From: Megamerina dolium
Taxonomy: Eukaryota > Arthropoda > Insecta > Diptera > Megamerinidae
Length of the DNA stretch: 64,000 nt
Direction: 5' to 3'
Assembly: GCA_963854835.1 (NCBI GenBank)
Contig: OY978525.1
Location: 19,624,309-19,688,308, forward strand
Of the stretch, positions 60,411 through 64,000 are shown one piece after another. The notes below the pieces were generated by a model, which was given only the letters and a program-made list of their open reading frames with translations, was not told the origin of the DNA and made no database searches. The number at the start of each line of letters is the position of its first letter. Position 1 is the first letter of the stretch. A program made the translations under genes and the position numbers.

Positions 60411-61259
60411 CAGGGTGTTTTTTTAGAGTGAAGAACTTTCAAATTTGGAAAAAAAATAACGAATGTAATATTCTGAACAAAAAAATTGGCTTTGTTGGAA
60501 GGATAATTTTATGCAATTAGTGTTTGAATATAATTTCTGGCATATGACTGAAAACTCAATTTCCGGTTGCTTTTTCAAGCACTTGATGCCTAACCGCGGC
60601 AATAGTTCGCTAGTTCAGGATGAGCTAGCCCTTTCACATATCCCATCAAAAAATTGTCCAGAGGCGTTAAATCATAAGATCTTTCAGGATAGTTGACAAG
60701 TCAATTTCGAGGGATTATCTTGTGGCCAAATGAATCGATTGTTATGTTCAATGTAGCGCCATCTTGCTAGCACCACCTCTCCTTCACATTCATATCACAC
60801 AAGTGGGGAATCAAATAGTCAGTATTCATGGCTCTGTAGCGACCGCCATTGATGGTTACGTTGTTACCTGCTGCGTTTTTAAAGAAGTATGGACCATTGA
60901 TTCATCCAGCTCATAAACAGCACCAAACAGTAAATTTTTATGGATATAATGGTGTCTCAAGAATGCGGATTGTCTCCAATCCAAATCTGACAATTTGGTT
61001 GTATACATGCCCATTGAATCAAAAATAATCCTCATCACTGTTGACCATAAAATTCTGGAGCGATCTTTGAGTTTGGATGACAGAACCACGGTTTTCGTAA
61101 TAAAATTTCAATATTTGCAAGCATTGTTGCACTGTCAATCTTTGCATGATAAAATTGCAAGCCTTACTGAGTAGAAAAGACTTTTGTGTTACCAGATTTG
61201 ATAATTGCTACACCGTTTTATCCTTATCGGAAACTTCTTCACTCTAAAAAAATAGCCTT
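60411..61259 (-). mobile_element. Deleted Tc1/mariner element with about 28-bp ends
   Basis: The left end AGGGTGTTTTTTTAGAGTGA (60412 onward) and the inverted right end AAGGCTATTTTTTTAGAGTG (from 61260) match, both continuing AAGAA. Length about 850 bp, shorter than a complete element (1.2-1.4 kb). The minus strand reads VMRIIFDSMGMYTTKLSD near 61040, FGAVYELDESMVHTSLKT near 60915 (position of GPYFFKN), INGGRYRAMNTDYLIPHLCD-like sequence near 60820, QQDGATLNI-like near 60760 (second D) and PERSYDLTPLDNFL near 60670 (third D with DLTPLD). The N-terminal DNA-binding half is missing. A flanking TA could not be confirmed. Confidence 0.75.
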
Positions 61260-64000
61260 TATAACATCAGTTTCTTCAAAATTGATTCTGGATATTGGAA
61301 TAATCAGATAAACTTGAATTTGTCGATCATTAGGTAATTTATATTAATTTAGCAAAAAAAAAAAACGTAATGAAATAAGATGAGCAGTTGGATAAGATAA
61401 GATAAATAGAGATTTGTTAAATAAGAGCAATATTTATATGATCGCTCAATAATTGATCATATTTAAGCAAGTAAATAACAGCTTTCTTTTTCATTTCTCA
61501 ACCCTGGTAAAACATGCGTGACAAATATCGAAGGACATCGATTACTCATATAATATTTATAAATATAATTAAATTAAATGAAATATGATCAAACTATTAT
61601 GAATCGAGAGTGAATAATAAAATGTTTTACTTACAGTAGAGTATATGGATGATTATATTAGATAAGCTATGGATTTTACTAAATCAAACCTGCATAATAT
61701 TTCCATATATTATATTAATTTGTCTTTCATTTTCATGATTTACGATTATAGCATAGCATCAGTCATATGTAAAAGTCATACAAGTTGAATCATTCATTGG
61801 AATTTTTACATTTGAATTTAACCAACCCTTTTAACCAACCAACCAACCAAATAACCAACGAACCGACTAGACTTAAACAATAACAATTTTTACAATTTAT
61901 AATGCAGCCATGTCAATGTGAAACATTACTGCCAACATCGACACACGTTGACCTACCTTTAAGGAGTGATGAACAACACCTATGTATGAGGGGCCATATA
62001 AGTTGACACAAGGGAGATACATAAAAAGAAACAGAGAGAGAGAGAGAGAGAGAGATTTAGTACAATTTCCTTGCTTTTTTTTTTCTTTTTGCAAATTTGA
62101 TTTTATGCAGCGCATCAATGCATACGCATATGCAATCAGCATCATTACATCTTGCAACCAAGGTACCATATATACGAGTATAGACAAGTCGAACCCATAA
62201 ATAATCAATGTCGCGACACTAGATCAACAACAACAACAACAATCACAATATATGTATGCACCTAAATTGTGAATCCCAAGGAAGATGCATCGAAAATATT
62301 GCAAACTGACTCACGTTTATTCGAAATACATAAGAAACCAACGACGATATGACAACGTTGATGGTAAATATGGCATGGCATATGCACTGTTGAAATCAGA
62401 GCAAATACTACAACAATGAGTGGAGAAACACAAATTTTTTAGGGTACATACACCTATGTGTTTATGTAAGTATGTTTATAATAGATCGATGGTAAAGGAT
62501 AAGATCTGCATACTCATAAAAAGCAACATAAACCATTTTTATTAAGATTGCTTCTCTAGGATTTCTTTTTTCTATGCATATCTCATCTTCTATATGTTAC
62601 ATTTGTACGAGTACTTGTATAGATATTAAACAAAAATAGCTAATATTTAATAGTGAGAAAAAAATGCTTACTTCCTTTCGTTTGCATTTATTTTTTTGTT
62701 GGATTTTGGCATGGGCATCATCATCATCATTGTTTTGCTACTGCACGCGCAAAGGTAGTCCACGTATTGTATTTTGAGCCCTTTTATTTAAATATATGCA
62801 TTCATAGGTGTGTGTGTAAATACGACAAACAAATAATAATAAAATTTTTAAACCGAACCGTGTTATGCAGCAATGCAGCAGTTGTCGCATAATTTGAATT
62901 ATGCCAGCAGCAGCAGCAACAGCAGTAGCGGTAGCAGTAAAAGCAACTGTAGCAATAAACGACCACAAGCACGGACAGACAATAGTAGTGCTTATATACA
63001 AGTTAGTACTCTTACTCGCACTCGCATTCATACTATGGGCATATATGTAGTGGCATAGCTCGCGCGAAAACCTTTAGCCCAGCGCTATGTTACCACGTTT
63101 TGTGATGGCGGTGGCGGCTTTCGCCATTCAGCATAAAAGCATAATATCATCTCTCTAGAGCCCCATCCACCATTCAATTGCAATATGTAGCTACACTTGA
63201 GTGAGCACTCAATTTTGGCTTTGGTTACTCTGCGCTGCTGCTGCAAGTCGTAGTACTTTGTCGTAGCCGTCAATGCATTCATTGTCGTAGTCATCGTCGT
63301 CACCGTCGTCGCATCCGTTAACTACCATCGTACTATCATCTACTACTGCACACATACGTATAAGTACTCAGCAAGCAGCCTAGCAGCTAACCAACATTTA
63401 TGCTAAAGTGCGGTGATAAATCAAATTGTCACTTTTGTATTTGCAGAAAATTGCACCACATACGAGCAGATATGAATGAAACTACGTATGTGTATGAGCT
63501 GTATTGTCTGTATGCCACATGTCGTTACAAATATGCAGTGCAAGTGTCTTTAAAGTCAATATATTGAAGTTGTCTCTCTTTTGTCTTTTATTTATTGTAT
63601 TTTTCACTTTTGTTTTGACTTCATATAGATAATTGTAGTAATATTTTATTTATTAAATATTTGTACCGCCATTGGGGCAAAGTCGCCAAAACTTAAGCCA
63701 TCTTTTGTCAAAAGAATGCAATCAACTTTAGTCCGCTGAACTTAATGTGCACTTTACAATTGATTAGAGTTGTTAATTCAGTGAATCATCCAAAATATTC
63801 CATTTTCAGGTTGATAGCTTTATATTTTCATCCGTAGAATGTAAAAATATAAATATAAGGAAACAGAGCTTGTTATAGGAGCGCGTAGTTTTCATACGAT
63901 TCAGCCCATTGTTTTAATTTGTCTATTACTTAGTAAATAATGTGTAATCATATGTACCGAGTTTCAGTTTGACAGCAATAAATTTTTGTACGTACGGTTT
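61260..64000. other. Non-coding DNA with simple repeats
   Basis: Contains CCAA repeats (61832-61850), (AG)n (62033-62055), ATC (62718-62731) and a CAG/AGT-rich run (62901-62945). No coding, RNA gene or element recognised. Confidence 0.6.

Overview
This window looks like AT-rich, non-coding nuclear DNA from an insect, most likely a brachyceran fly. A tephritid fruit fly is my best guess, not a proof. The basis is the set of mobile elements (RTE and Jockey LINEs, mauritiana- and irritans-type mariners, other Tc1/mariner relatives, a tRNA-headed SINE) together with dense dinucleotide and trinucleotide microsatellites. I found no exon that I can assign to a host gene, no tRNA or rRNA gene, and nothing prokaryotic. 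The window could be a long intron or an intergenic region.

Layout. 0-13 kb: a SINE inside a tandem duplication (1.2-1.7 kb), a Tc1/mariner remnant (2 kb), an internally deleted mauritiana-type mariner (5.2-5.8 kb), a LINE tail remnant (6.1 kb), a decayed mariner (6.3-7.3 kb), a perfect 19-bp hairpin (9.9 kb), and two Tc1/mariner fragments beside a perfect 23-bp hairpin (11.6-12.6 kb). 13.4-16.5 kb: an apparently full-length RTE-clade LINE on the minus strand, flanked by a 14-bp target-site duplication and broken by one frameshift. 16.5-29.6 kb: mostly microsatellite-rich DNA with LINE tail remnants (19.3 and 21.2 kb), a SINE fragment, a 172-bp MITE, a (TA)n tract of about 280 bp, and two inverted-repeat structures (26.2-26.9 kb). 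29.6-42 kb: a mariner with both ends visible, a 5'-truncated SINE with its own target duplication, an irritans-type mariner carrying an internal piece of RTE, a Tc1/mariner element whose missing 5' half is replaced by an inverted copy of its 3' end, a mariner scrap, a second RTE scrap and a Tc1/mariner C-terminus. 43.7-48.2 kb: a nearly complete Jockey-clade LINE with intact ORF1 and an ORF2 broken by a small deletion in the endonuclease. 50-61 kb: RNase H LINE tails, a foldback repeat, a tRNA-like repeat, a decayed protein with an ERFHQDI/MADYCW signature, another irritans-type mariner, and a deleted Tc1/mariner element with about 28-bp ends.

How the parts relate. The genes here are selfish elements, not a pathway. 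The RTE and Jockey copies could in principle supply endonuclease/reverse transcriptase, and the SINE must borrow such enzymes. The RTE (14 bp), SINE (11 and 14 bp) and Jockey (11-12 bp) insertions all have clean target duplications, so retrotransposition is the youngest visible activity. The DNA transposons are mostly dead, and several are reshaped by internal deletion or inverted duplication. I did not find a convincing new multi-gene system. The most unusual observations are structural: TE-derived palindromes, an internal LINE segment inside a mariner, and the SINE family.
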